Shown piece after piece: positions 44,349 to 52,377 of a DNA stretch of 64,000 nt. Position 1 is the first letter of the stretch. Each line of letters begins with the position of its first letter. Source of the stretch: Paenibacillus phytorum (GTDB lineage Bacteria > Bacillota > Bacilli > Paenibacillales > NBRC-103111). The translations under genes and the position numbers were made by a program. The notes beneath the pieces are model-generated. The model saw only the letters and a program-made list of their open reading frames with translations. It was not told where the DNA came from and ran no database searches. Location of the stretch: assembly GCF_013141715.1 (NCBI RefSeq), contig NZ_WHOA01000241.1, positions 248,001 to 312,000 on the forward strand, read 5' to 3'.

Positions 44349-46447
44349 TCGGTAGAAAGCTTGGAGGCCGCTATGAAATCTTAGATCGCATTGGCGGAGG
44401 CGGCATGGCTTTAGTCTACAAAGGGCATGATCTATTATTAAATCGTAAAGTGGCTGTGAAAGTACTGCGCCAGCAGTATGTGCACGATGAAGAATTCATT
44501 CGTCGTTTCCGTAGAGAAGCTCAAGCAGCCGCTTCACTTTCTCACCCTAATGTCGTCAGTATTTATGACGTCGGACAAGAAGAAGACGTGCATTATATTG
44601 TGATGGAATACATAGAAGGCACGACTTTGAACGATGTTATCAAAGAGAGAGCACCGCTGCAGGTGGAAGATGCGGTTCACTACGCGAGTCAAATTGCAGA
44701 TGCCCTCGATCACGCCCACCACAATGAAATCATTCATCGGGATATCAAACCGCACAATATTTTGATCGGCAAAAACGGCCGTGTTAAAGTGACGGATTTC
44801 GGTATCGCACGGGCTGCCACGTCTTCCACCATAACGCAAACCGGATCGGTTGTCGGTTCTGTGCACTATTTCTCACCGGAACATGCCAAAGGGACGAATA
44901 CAGGGGAGAAATCCGATTTGTATTCTCTTGGTATCGTGATGTATCAAATGCTGACAGCACGGCTGCCTTTTCTCGGTGAGAGCCCGATTTCTGTGGCTTT
45001 GAAGCATTTGCAGGAAGATGTGGAAGAACCGCGTAAGGTGAACCCTCTCATTCCGCAAAGCGTGGAAAACATTATTTTGAGAGCCATGCGCAAAAAGCCT
45101 GAAGAACGTTACCAGTCAGCGAAGCTAATGATGGCAGATCTCGATACCTGTTTGAATCCGGATCGCCGGAATGAAGCGAAGGTGGTTTTCTGGGATGCGG
45201 ATGGGATGGACGAAGAGCGTACCCTAGTGATGCCTGCGATTCGTGCCGACCAACTCGGGCAATTCGAGGATGATGACGAGCCCGAGAAACCTGCCTGGCG
45301 GGAAGAGCCAGCTCCTTCCAAAGGGAAAGGGTGGATTAAGCCGCTCATTTGGATTGTCGTTTTGTTAATGGTGCTCGGCGCTATGTGGTATATGGTCGGG
45401 TACGTGAAAGGGATGTTCGCGATTGAAACCGTCGAGGTTCCCAATGTGGCAGGCAAACCATTGATTCAAGCTCAAGCTGAATTGACGGCGGTTAAACTGG
45501 GCTCCACGGTTGAATATGATTTGGACAGCAAACTGGCTAAAGACATCGTCATTCGTCAAGATCCTACGGGGATGAGAATGAATGTAGGCACCAAAGTGAC
45601 GCTGTATGTTAGTAAGGGTACGCCCAAAATCAAGATGGACAATTATGCGGGGCAGCAACTTAAGGATGTTAAGCTGAAGCTGCAAGCCCTTGGCATCAAG
45701 GATGAGCAGATTACGCTTACACAAGAGACGTCTGATGGTGCGCCAGACATGATTCTAAAGCAATCCCCTCTGGCTGGCGAAGAGTTTGAGCTAGACAAAG
45801 CGGTAATTGCATTTACCGTCAGCAAAGCCAAAGAAACGTTCAAAATGCCGGATCTCGTCGGGATGTCGGAAGCAGAAGCTAAGGCCCAACTTACAAAGCT
45901 GAATCTTAAGCTCCCTGTGAATGGCATCACCCGTGAGAAAAGCTACAAAGTGGCCAAAGGGAAGGTTGTCAAGCAGTTTCCTTTTGAAAAAAACCAGGAT
46001 GTATCCGTTGGCTCTGAGATTTCTTTGATTATTAGTGACGGATTGCCGGAGGATGCCGGACAATTGACGGTAAGCATTGCTGTTAAGCCGACGACGGAGG
46101 GCAAAGATTCCGAGTTTAAAATTGTCGTAAGTGATGCCCAGTATGAGAACTTTGAATACAAAACAGAAAAAGTATCAAAGCCTCAGAACATGGATGTCAA
46201 AGTCATTGTTTCTCCAGATAAGAAAGCTGTCATCTTGATTAAAGAAGGAGATAACTTGGTCAACTCCATTACTCGCACGTATCAAGACTACTTGGATCAA
46301 AAAAATGGAAAGACAGTTTCGCCTAGTCCTTCTGCGTCACCATCGCCTTCGCCTAAACAGCAAAGCAATGGTCCGGCTATTCCGGTTGGCGGCAATGGGC
46401 AAGGTCAAACTGGCGGTTCTAAACCACCTGCTGGAGGCACACCTTAA
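44345..46447 (+). CDS. prkC: PASTA-domain Ser/Thr protein kinase
   Basis: A 700-residue membrane kinase. The Hanks kinase domain (about 10-270) has GGGGMALVYKG, VAVKVL (Lys39), HRDIKPHN and DFGIA. An acidic juxtamembrane segment follows, then one transmembrane helix (about 333-352). Outside the cell lie three PASTA repeats (about 360-565), which bind muropeptides, and a further domain. The end is a Ser/Pro- and Gly-rich tail (PSPSASPSPSPKQQ). TTG start overlapping prpC. Confidence 0.95.
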   Translation: MIGRKLGGRYEILDRIGGGGMALVYKGHDLLLNRKVAVKVLRQQYVHDEEFIRRFRREAQAAASLSHPNVVSIYDVGQEEDVHYIVMEYIEGTTLNDVIKERAPLQVEDAVHYASQIADALDHAHHNEIIHRDIKPHNILIGKNGRVKVTDFGIARAATSSTITQTGSVVGSVHYFSPEHAKGTNTGEKSDLYSLGIVMYQMLTARLPFLGESPISVALKHLQEDVEEPRKVNPLIPQSVENIILRAMRKKPEERYQSAKLMMADLDTCLNPDRRNEAKVVFWDADGMDEERTLVMPAIRADQLGQFEDDDEPEKPAWREEPAPSKGKGWIKPLIWIVVLLMVLGAMWYMVGYVKGMFAIETVEVPNVAGKPLIQAQAELTAVKLGSTVEYDLDSKLAKDIVIRQDPTGMRMNVGTKVTLYVSKGTPKIKMDNYAGQQLKDVKLKLQALGIKDEQITLTQETSDGAPDMILKQSPLAGEEFELDKAVIAFTVSKAKETFKMPDLVGMSEAEAKAQLTKLNLKLPVNGITREKSYKVAKGKVVKQFPFEKNQDVSVGSEISLIISDGLPEDAGQLTVSIAVKPTTEGKDSEFKIVVSDAQYENFEYKTEKVSKPQNMDVKVIVSPDKKAVILIKEGDNLVNSITRTYQDYLDQKNGKTVSPSPSASPSPSPKQQSNGPAIPVGGNGQGQTGGSKPPAGGTP

Positions 46448-47376
46448 TGCCGCAAGGATATATCGTAAAAGCGCTGAGCGGCTATTATTATGTGTTGCCT
46501 GAGGAGGCGGATCTCCGTGAAACCAAGACGGTTACTTGCCGCGGAAGAGGCGTTTTCAAAAACAGAAACATAACTCCTCTTGTAGGAGATCGTGTTATGT
46601 ATGCGGAAACGGAGAATGGGGAGGGGACCGTTACTGAAATCCTTCCCCGCACTTCGGAGCTCATACGGCCTCCAATTGCCAATGTAAACGTGGTTGTGCT
46701 CGTTTTTTCGGTGACAGAGCCTGTTCTCAATTTGCAGCTGTTAGATAAATTTCTGGTTCATATTGAAAATACGGGCATTGATGTTTTGTTATGTTTCACC
46801 AAGAGTGATTTATTGACCGAAGATGATGATTCTTCCGTTCCCAAAGAAATGACGGTTGCCGAGCTAGAGCGGATTACGAAGCTCTATGAGGGAATCGGTT
46901 ATACGGTAGTGAAGACGAGTTCTAGGCTGCAAGAAGGCGTGGAAGCGATTCTGCATCATTTGGACGGAGCCGTCAGTGTTTTTGCTGGACAATCCGGTGT
47001 GGGTAAGTCTTCTCTACTTAACGCAATGATTAGTGGTCTTAATCTGGAGACGAATGCCATTTCTCAGCGATTAGGCAGAGGAAAGCATACAACACGTCAT
47101 GTTGAGCTGCTGCCACTCACGAATGGTGGCCTTGTAGCCGATACGCCGGGATTCAGCCAGTTAGACTTCATGGAAGTCGAAGCAGAGGGTCTTAGCGGCT
47201 GCTTTAAGGAGTTTGCCGCGATAGCGGAGGGCTGCAGGTTCAGAGGCTGTTTGCACCTGCATGAGCCGGATTGCAAGGTTCGTGATGCGGTAGCGGAGGG
47301 AGTTATTGCAGCTTCTCGTTTTGATCATTACTTGTTGTTTTTAACTGAAATCAAGGATCGGAAGAGGAGGTATTAG
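46447..47376 (+). CDS. rsgA: Ribosome small-subunit-dependent GTPase A
   Basis: A 309-residue circularly permuted GTPase (CpgA/YloQ) for late 30S maturation. The N-terminal OB fold is followed by G4 (CFTKSD) before G1 (GQSGVGKSS) and G3 (DTPGFSQ), the permuted order. The C-terminal zinc site is CRFRGCLHLHEPDC. It overlaps prkC by one base and is a known PrkC target in B. subtilis. Confidence 0.95.
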   Translation: MPQGYIVKALSGYYYVLPEEADLRETKTVTCRGRGVFKNRNITPLVGDRVMYAETENGEGTVTEILPRTSELIRPPIANVNVVVLVFSVTEPVLNLQLLDKFLVHIENTGIDVLLCFTKSDLLTEDDDSSVPKEMTVAELERITKLYEGIGYTVVKTSSRLQEGVEAILHHLDGAVSVFAGQSGVGKSSLLNAMISGLNLETNAISQRLGRGKHTTRHVELLPLTNGGLVADTPGFSQLDFMEVEAEGLSGCFKEFAAIAEGCRFRGCLHLHEPDCKVRDAVAEGVIAASRFDHYLLFLTEIKDRKRRY

Positions 47377-47381
47377 GACGG

Positions 47382-48032
47382 ATGGTATACGTAGCACCTT
47401 CTATTTTATCAGCCGACTTCGCTAAACTTGGGGAAGAGATTAAGGAAGCGGAGCTTGGCGGAGCCGACTGGATCCATGTGGATGTCATGGACGGCCATTT
47501 TGTGCCGAATATCACAATTGGTCCACTTGTTGTTGAAGCGATACGCCCAATGACTAAGCTGCCGCTTGATGTTCATTTGATGATTGAGCAGCCAGATCGC
47601 TATATACCTGATTTTGTCAAAGCGGGTGCCGATTTGATATCCGTCCATGTGGAGGCTTGTACGCATCTGCACCGGACACTTCATCTTATTAAGCAAAGCG
47701 GGGTTAAAGCGGGGGTTGTGCTGAATCCTGCAACCCCGATTTCGCTAATTGAGCATGTACTCGATGAACAGCTGGATCTTGTGCTTATTATGACGGTCAA
47801 TCCTGGATTCGGCGGACAGGCTTTCATCCCTGGCATGCTGAGCAAAATTCGCGCACTGCGTGAGCAAGCGAATGCTAAGGGACTGAAAGGGCTACATATT
47901 GAAGTGGACGGCGGTATTAACGAGGTGACGGCTCGCCAGGTGGCGGAAGCTGGAGCCGATGTGTTGGTTGCCGGCAATGCTGTGTTCGGGCAGTCCGATC
48001 GTGCCGAGGCTATCAGGCGAATACGCGGGTAG
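47382..48032 (+). CDS. rpe: Ribulose-phosphate 3-epimerase
   Basis: A 216-residue TIM-barrel epimerase of the pentose phosphate pathway interconverting ribulose-5-P and xylulose-5-P. It has PSILSADFAKL, HVDVMDGHFVPNITIGP, DVHLMIEQP, TVNPGFGGQ and EVDGGIN; catalytic aspartates are in DVMDG and VDGG. AGGAGG lies upstream. In B. subtilis thiN follows; here a small membrane protein takes that place. Confidence 0.95.
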   Translation: MVYVAPSILSADFAKLGEEIKEAELGGADWIHVDVMDGHFVPNITIGPLVVEAIRPMTKLPLDVHLMIEQPDRYIPDFVKAGADLISVHVEACTHLHRTLHLIKQSGVKAGVVLNPATPISLIEHVLDEQLDLVLIMTVNPGFGGQAFIPGMLSKIRALREQANAKGLKGLHIEVDGGINEVTARQVAEAGADVLVAGNAVFGQSDRAEAIRRIRG

Positions 48033-48049
48033 AGGGGGAACGAAGGGCG

Positions 48050-48295
48050 ATGAGATTTCTCTGGTTATTGATGTATAGTCTGCTTTGCGCAATCCTATTG
48101 GCGTGTTTTTCAAATATTCACGATATCTCGAAGTATATATTCTCGCTTGGCGCCCTTTATGTAGGGATGCGATTCTTCCGCCGGTTTGAGCAAATTGGGT
48201 TTCGCATTTGGTTCATCGTTATTTCTGTTCTCTTCTATTTTATTTTCAGTTTAATTTATGCGCTTTACACGCAGCTGGGCATAACTGCACCATAG
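48050..48295 (+). CDS. Small hydrophobic membrane protein, unknown function
   Basis: An 81-residue protein with about three hydrophobic segments (residues 3-20, 30-42, 50-75) separated by a basic turn (RFFRRFEQ). I do not recognise it. GGGGGAACGAAGG precedes the ATG, 17 nt after rpe, so it is expressed with that operon. It occupies the position of thiN in B. subtilis. A terminator follows. Confidence 0.7.
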   Translation: MRFLWLLMYSLLCAILLACFSNIHDISKYIFSLGALYVGMRFFRRFEQIGFRIWFIVISVLFYFIFSLIYALYTQLGITAP

Positions 48296-48310
48296 CCGCA
48301 TACATATAGT

Positions 48311-48342
48311 TACAAGAGTGAAGCGCTCTTGTAGCTTTTTTT
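48311..48342 (+). terminator. Intrinsic terminator after the small membrane protein gene
   Basis: TACAAGAG/CTCTTGTA stem with a seven-base loop, then GC and six T residues. Confidence 0.78.
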
Positions 48343-48458
48343 GTTTTCTGGAAGCGAGCGAATTGTGGGAGAAAGTAAAAATAGAAGGCACTTTTTTACG
48401 GTCCGGGCATATACTGTTGTAACGATGCTAAGGAGCAGTCATGCAACTTGTGAAGCAT

Positions 48459-48635
48459 ATGCTTACGACGTAAGTTTCTTCTGAAAACTTGAAGTCTGTG
48501 CTCATGAAGTCAGTTTTCTGCCTTCCTCTAAGCGCGGTCGCTCATCTTCGTAAGACCTCGGTAGAGGTTTATCTCACGAAAACTCTAAGCGAATGCTCAT
48601 GAAGTCAGTTTTCTGACGAAAACTCTAAGGAGGGG
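48459..48635 (+). repeat. Tandem hairpin leader repeats upstream of spoVM
   Basis: Unit 1 (48459-48494) runs from ATGCTTACG to ACTTGAAG. A second unit begins at 48499, but its hairpin arms (AGTTTTC near 48512, GAAAACT at 48578) are split by an insertion containing an ACCTC/GAGGT hairpin. Unit 3 (48593-48635) has the perfect AGTTTTC-TGAC-GAAAACT hairpin (48607-48624) and ends in AAGGAGGGG, the spoVM ribosome-binding site. Exact direct repeats are 48499-48520 = 48594-48615 and 48576-48589 = 48616-48629. Confidence 0.75.
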
Positions 48636-48641
48636 TAGAGA

Positions 48642-48722
48642 ATGAAGTTCTACACAATCAAGCTACCAAGATTTTTGGGTGGATTCGTGAAAGCCGTACT
48701 TAATACGTTTAGTAAAAACTAG
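48642..48722 (+). CDS. spoVM: Stage V sporulation protein M (26-residue coat anchor peptide)
   Basis: A 26-codon gene encoding an amphipathic peptide (MKFYTIKLPRFLGGFV, then KAVLNTFSKN) nearly identical to B. subtilis SpoVM. SpoVM inserts into the convex forespore membrane, recruits SpoIVA to begin coat assembly, and inhibits FtsH. Pro9 and the basic/hydrophobic alternation are kept. AAGGAGGGG lies 8 nt upstream. The position between the rpe region and rpmB matches B. subtilis. It is short enough to be missed by most length cut-offs. Confidence 0.95.
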   Translation: MKFYTIKLPRFLGGFVKAVLNTFSKN

Positions 48723-48760
48723 GCCAACACATACTTACTCCAATTCCCCAGAAATGCAAA

Positions 48761-48786
48761 AAAAGCACCGATAAGGTGCTTTTTGT
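48761..48786 (+). terminator. Intrinsic terminator between spoVM and rpmB
   Basis: AAAAGCACC/GGTGCTTTT stem with GATAA loop; flanking A and T tracts suit both the spoVM and convergent rpmB transcripts. Confidence 0.82.
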
Positions 48787-48823
48787 CTTTCACATAGAAA
48801 GTGTAAGTATGCGCAGCTACTAA

Positions 48824-49012
48824 TTAAACGCGAGCCACTTTTCCGGATTTCAACGCACGAGTACTTACGTAAACCCGTTTTGGTTTGCCATCAACGAGGA
48901 TGCGAACCTTTTGAACGTTAACTCCCCAAGTACGCTTGTTTTTATTGTTAGCGTGGGACACGTGATTTCCTGAAGAAGGACTTTTACCTGTAATGAAACA
49001 TTTGCGGGACAT
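48824..49012 (-). CDS. rpmB: 50S ribosomal protein L28
   Basis: A 62-residue L28: MSRKCFITGKSPSSGNHVSH, RTWGVNVQKVRILVDGKPKR and RALKSGKVARV. Only one cysteine is present, so this is the zinc-free form. The start at 49012 follows AAGGAGG. It is on the minus strand opposite its neighbours, as in B. subtilis. Confidence 0.96.
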   Translation of the reverse strand: MSRKCFITGKSPSSGNHVSHANNKNKRTWGVNVQKVRILVDGKPKRVYVSTRALKSGKVARV

Positions 49013-49147
49013 GTTTGACACCTCCTTGGGCAGTATACAAAGCAGCCTGGGTGGCAAGCCTAAGCTTGACATGACAGCTTTCCATAATTTTAGACATTGT
49101 TTGGTTTGTTGCGATTCATAATATAACCAGCAAAAACACACTTAAAT

Positions 49148-49177
49148 ATAATAGCATAGCAAAAGGAGCCTAGTCAA
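49148..49177 (-). promoter_or_regulatory. Sigma-A-like promoter of rpmB
   Basis: On the minus strand TTGACT (49177-49172) is followed after 18 bases by TATTAT (49153-49148). It leaves a leader of about 130 bases before the rpmB start codon. Confidence 0.6.
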
Positions 49178-49193
49178 CGAATTACCTGCACTT

Positions 49194-49223
49194 TTGCCGT
49201 TTATTTATTCAGTATGTTATAGT
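49194..49223 (+). promoter_or_regulatory. Probable sigma-A promoter of yloU-fakA
   Basis: TTGCCG (49194-49199) and TATAGT (49218-49223) are separated by 18 bases. It is divergent from and about 17 bases away from the rpmB promoter. Confidence 0.45.
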
Positions 49224-49263
49224 ACAATGAAGATTAGCCCACATTCCAAGTACATAGTAATTG

Positions 49264-49348
49264 ACTTAGCAAAGTCGAATTGGCTAAAGCCAAAGCAGGA
49301 AAGGGAATGCTTACAAAGGTAGTCTTGCTAAAGCGAAACTTGAAGGAG
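49264..49348 (+). repeat. Tandem hairpin leader repeats upstream of yloU
   Basis: Two related units precede yloU. Unit 1 (about 49264-49304) has a TTGGC-TAAA-GCCAA hairpin. Unit 2 (49307-49348) begins ATGCTTAC and has AGTCTTGC-TAAA-GCGAAACT (49321-49340). It ends in GAAGGAG, the yloU ribosome-binding site. Overall layout and 42-nt length match the nuclease and spoVM units, though the stem sequence differs. Confidence 0.55.
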
Positions 49349-49358
49349 TTGTTAGATA

Positions 49359-49718
49359 ATGCCAATTGAACTCACAACCGAGTACGGAAAAGTGTATATT
49401 ACCAATGAAGTGATTTCAACACTGGCGGGATCCGCTGCGTTAGATTGTTATGGACTTGTTGGCATGGCGACGAGAAAGCAACTGAAAGACGGAATAGCGG
49501 AATTGCTAGGCCGGGACAATTTAAGCCGCGGCGTCGAAGTTCGCCATGAAAACGGGCGACTCGAAATTGATCTTTATATTATTGTCAGCTATGGAACGAA
49601 AATATCCGTAGTCGCAGGTAATGTCCAAACGAAAGTCAAATATATTTTGAATGACGTTGTAGGGCTTCATGTGGACGATGTGAACATTTTTGTTCAAGGC
49701 GTTCGTGTAGCCAAGTAG
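49359..49718 (+). CDS. yloU: Asp23/Gls24 family protein YloU
   Basis: A 119-residue YloU orthologue. It has TEYGKVYITNEVISTLAGSAALDCYGLVGMA, LSRGVEVRHENGRLEIDLYIIVSYG and a C-terminal DVNIFVQGVRV. The function is unclear. It is co-conserved with fakA, which starts 29 nt downstream. It is paralogous to the Asp23 gene at 4.9 kb. The leader carries the hairpin repeats described separately. Confidence 0.92.
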   Translation: MPIELTTEYGKVYITNEVISTLAGSAALDCYGLVGMATRKQLKDGIAELLGRDNLSRGVEVRHENGRLEIDLYIIVSYGTKISVVAGNVQTKVKYILNDVVGLHVDDVNIFVQGVRVAK

Positions 49719-49747
49719 AAGCCCGATAACCAGGAAGGGGAATCACT

Positions 49748-51481
49748 TTGAGTAAGCGCTTTATTTCAATAAATGGAAATGACTTCACTGCCATGGTCTT
49801 GGCGGGTGCGGATAACCTTCGCAGAAATGTAGATAAGGTTAATGGATTGAACGTTTTTCCTGTACCCGACGGAGATACCGGCACCAACATGAATTTGACA
49901 CTCACTGCGGGTTGTGAGGAACTTAAAAAGAAGCCATCCTCCCATATTGGGAAAGCAGCTGATGCATTGTCCAAAGGGTTACTGATGGGCGCAAGAGGCA
50001 ACTCAGGGGTTATTTTGTCACAGCTGTTTCGCGGATTCGCGAAGCATGTGCATGATCTTGAGCATGTAAATGTACAGCAATTCGCGGGTGCTCTGCAGCA
50101 AGGCGTAGAGACAGCTTACAAAGCTGTTGTGAAGCCGGTGGAAGGAACGATTTTGACGGTATCGAAAGAAGCGGCTAAGCATGCCACACAGTATCGACGT
50201 GGAAGCGACCTGCTTGATCTCATGCAGGAGGTTCTGGGCAAAGCGAAGGAAGCACTCGCTAGAACGCCTGAGCAGCTTGCTGTGCTCAAACAGGTCGGTG
50301 TGGTAGATGCAGGCGGACAAGGGCTTGTATGTGTCTATGAAGGCTTTGTAGCGGCGTTAAGCGGCGGTCTGGTTCAAGTGAACGATGACTATGCAACGAT
50401 GGATACAACACTTGGTGGGGTTTCGCTCGTTCCCGGCATGAATCTAGCTAAGGAAGTGCACGCACATCTTCCCGCACAGGCACATTTGGCCACGGAAGAC
50501 ATCGAATTCGGATACTGCACGGAATTTATGCTGACAATTGCTCCAGGCAAGGTCAAAGGATTTGTTTTCGATGAAGGCACGTTCCGTGATCAACTGAGCA
50601 AGTTGGGGGATTCGCTGCTGGTTGTAGCCGATGACGAGTTAGTGAAGGTTCATATTCACGCCGAATACCCGGGGGAAGTAATGAACCAAGCCATGAATTA
50701 CGGTGCTCTGAGCCGTATCAAAATTGAAAATATGCGCGATCAGCATTCACATATATTGGAAGATATGACCGAAGGGTACGAAGCTCCTGTTTCTACCACG
50801 GCCACAGCTGTAACGCCAAGCAAACCGTATGGTTTCGTTGCAGTTGCTCTAGGTGATGGCATTACCGATATTTTGTCTAGTGTAGGCGTTGATGTCGTTC
50901 TGTCTGGTGGACAGACGATGAACCCAAGCACTGAGGATATTGTGAATGCGGTTAACAGTATTGATGCAGACACCATTTATGTGCTGCCCAACAATTCCAA
51001 CATTATTTTGGCTGCGCAGCAAGCTATTGAGCTTGTAGACAACAAAACGCTGATTGTGATCCCATCTAAATCGATTCCGCAGGGTCTTGCAGCCATTCTG
51101 GCGTTCCAAGAGAAGGCGGATGCCAAAACAAATACGGAAGCCATGAGTGAATCACTTCGACGTGTAAAATCGGGCCAAGTTACTTACGCTGTGCGCGATA
51201 CGAACATGGACGGTATTGACATCAAACAAGGCCATTTTATTGGCATTCAAGATGGGCGCATTGTATCTTCACAGCCGAGTCTCCTGGATGCTTGTAAGAA
51301 GCTGCTGGAGGAAATGATTGAAGAAAGCAGCGAAATTGTCACTATCCTCACCGGAGAAGATGCGGTCGATGCAGAGACGGAGGAGTTAGAGGCGTTCATT
51401 CAAGCGGCTTATCCTGAAATAGAAATTGAGCTCCATCCTGGCGGACAGCCTTTGTATGCGTACCTGTTTTCCGTTGAGTAG
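49748..51481 (+). CDS. fakA: Fatty acid kinase catalytic subunit FakA (DhaL/DAK2 domain)
   Basis: A 577-residue FakA (YloV). The N-terminal DhaL-like ATP domain has NVFPVPDGDTGTNM, whose aspartates bind Mg-ATP, and MGARGNSGVILSQ. A middle domain (VEGTILTV, VDAGGQGLVCVYEGF, FGYCTEFML) and a C-terminal FakB-like region (VALGDGITDIL..GGQTMNPSTEDI) follow. It phosphorylates fatty acids carried by FakB proteins so that exogenous acids enter phospholipid synthesis. TTG start after AAGGGG. A DegV/FakB gene lies 35 nt downstream, which makes a plausible kinase-carrier pair. Confidence 0.93.
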   Translation: MSKRFISINGNDFTAMVLAGADNLRRNVDKVNGLNVFPVPDGDTGTNMNLTLTAGCEELKKKPSSHIGKAADALSKGLLMGARGNSGVILSQLFRGFAKHVHDLEHVNVQQFAGALQQGVETAYKAVVKPVEGTILTVSKEAAKHATQYRRGSDLLDLMQEVLGKAKEALARTPEQLAVLKQVGVVDAGGQGLVCVYEGFVAALSGGLVQVNDDYATMDTTLGGVSLVPGMNLAKEVHAHLPAQAHLATEDIEFGYCTEFMLTIAPGKVKGFVFDEGTFRDQLSKLGDSLLVVADDELVKVHIHAEYPGEVMNQAMNYGALSRIKIENMRDQHSHILEDMTEGYEAPVSTTATAVTPSKPYGFVAVALGDGITDILSSVGVDVVLSGGQTMNPSTEDIVNAVNSIDADTIYVLPNNSNIILAAQQAIELVDNKTLIVIPSKSIPQGLAAILAFQEKADAKTNTEAMSESLRRVKSGQVTYAVRDTNMDGIDIKQGHFIGIQDGRIVSSQPSLLDACKKLLEEMIEESSEIVTILTGEDAVDAETEELEAFIQAAYPEIEIELHPGGQPLYAYLFSVE

Positions 51482-51516
51482 CCGTGGAGTAAATTCGTGA
51501 AATGGAGTGAGCCCTG

Positions 51517-52374
51517 TTGACAAACATTCGTATCGTAACGGACAGCACGGCCGACATACCTTTGGCACTCAGACAAGAACTTAACATCGAGATGGTGCCT
51601 CTCAAGATTCATTTTGGAGATGAAGAATATTTAGATACGGTGACGCTGCAGTCTGAGGAGTTTTATCCGAAGCTGACCTCGTCACCTCATTTTCCCCGAA
51701 CGTCACAGCCGTCTCCTGCAGAGTTCCTGGACTTGTATCAGCGACTGCTTGAAGGGCCCGATACGCAGGTTATCTCGATTCATTTGGCATCTGTGCTGAG
51801 CGGAACGTATCAATCAGCGCTACTGGCCTCCACGATGCTGGAGGACTCGTCAGGCAAGGTTCATGTGTTCGATTCTTGCTCGGCTTCCTATGGGATTGGC
51901 GCTCTTGCTGTAGCTGCTGCCCGAGCAGCTAAGGCGGGGCAAAGTGTCGATGAGATTTTAGAGCTTGTACGAACGATGAGAGAGAACTTTTACATATACT
52001 TCCTCGTAGATACGCTAGAATTTTTGCAAAAAGGTGGAAGAATCGGCAAAGCATCTGCTCTTTTTGGTTCTTTGCTAAACATTAAGCCCATTCTTTCTCT
52101 GGATCGAGCGGGCGAAGTAGCAGCGATTGATAAGGTTCGCGGTCACAAAAAAGCGGTTGCGCGAATCCTAGAGCTGTTGGCGACGGATGTATCGGGTAAG
52201 ACAATCCGTAGTTTACACATTGCTCATGCAAACAATTTGGAAGGTGCGGAGCAGCTGCGTGCGGCCATCATGCAGCAATTCGTTGTGGAGCATGTTGACT
52301 ACATTACACTGGGGCCTGTTATTGGCGCACACGCTGGACCAGGCACCATCGCAGCGTTCGTGAGTACGGTATAA
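51517..52374 (+). CDS. DegV family fatty-acid-binding protein (FakB-like)
   Basis: A 285-residue DegV/FakB protein. VTDSTADIP near the N-terminus, the TSQPSPAEF loop, and SIHLASVLSGTYQSA fit the fatty-acyl carboxylate pocket. FLQKGGRIGKASALFGSLLNIKPIL and a C-terminal GPVIGAHAGPGTIA complete the family pattern. It probably presents a fatty acid to FakA, encoded directly upstream. TTG start after GGAGTGAG. In B. subtilis serine dehydratase genes sit at this place. Confidence 0.9.
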   Translation: MTNIRIVTDSTADIPLALRQELNIEMVPLKIHFGDEEYLDTVTLQSEEFYPKLTSSPHFPRTSQPSPAEFLDLYQRLLEGPDTQVISIHLASVLSGTYQSALLASTMLEDSSGKVHVFDSCSASYGIGALAVAAARAAKAGQSVDEILELVRTMRENFYIYFLVDTLEFLQKGGRIGKASALFGSLLNIKPILSLDRAGEVAAIDKVRGHKKAVARILELLATDVSGKTIRSLHIAHANNLEGAEQLRAAIMQQFVVEHVDYITLGPVIGAHAGPGTIAAFVSTV

Positions 52375-52377
52375 GAT

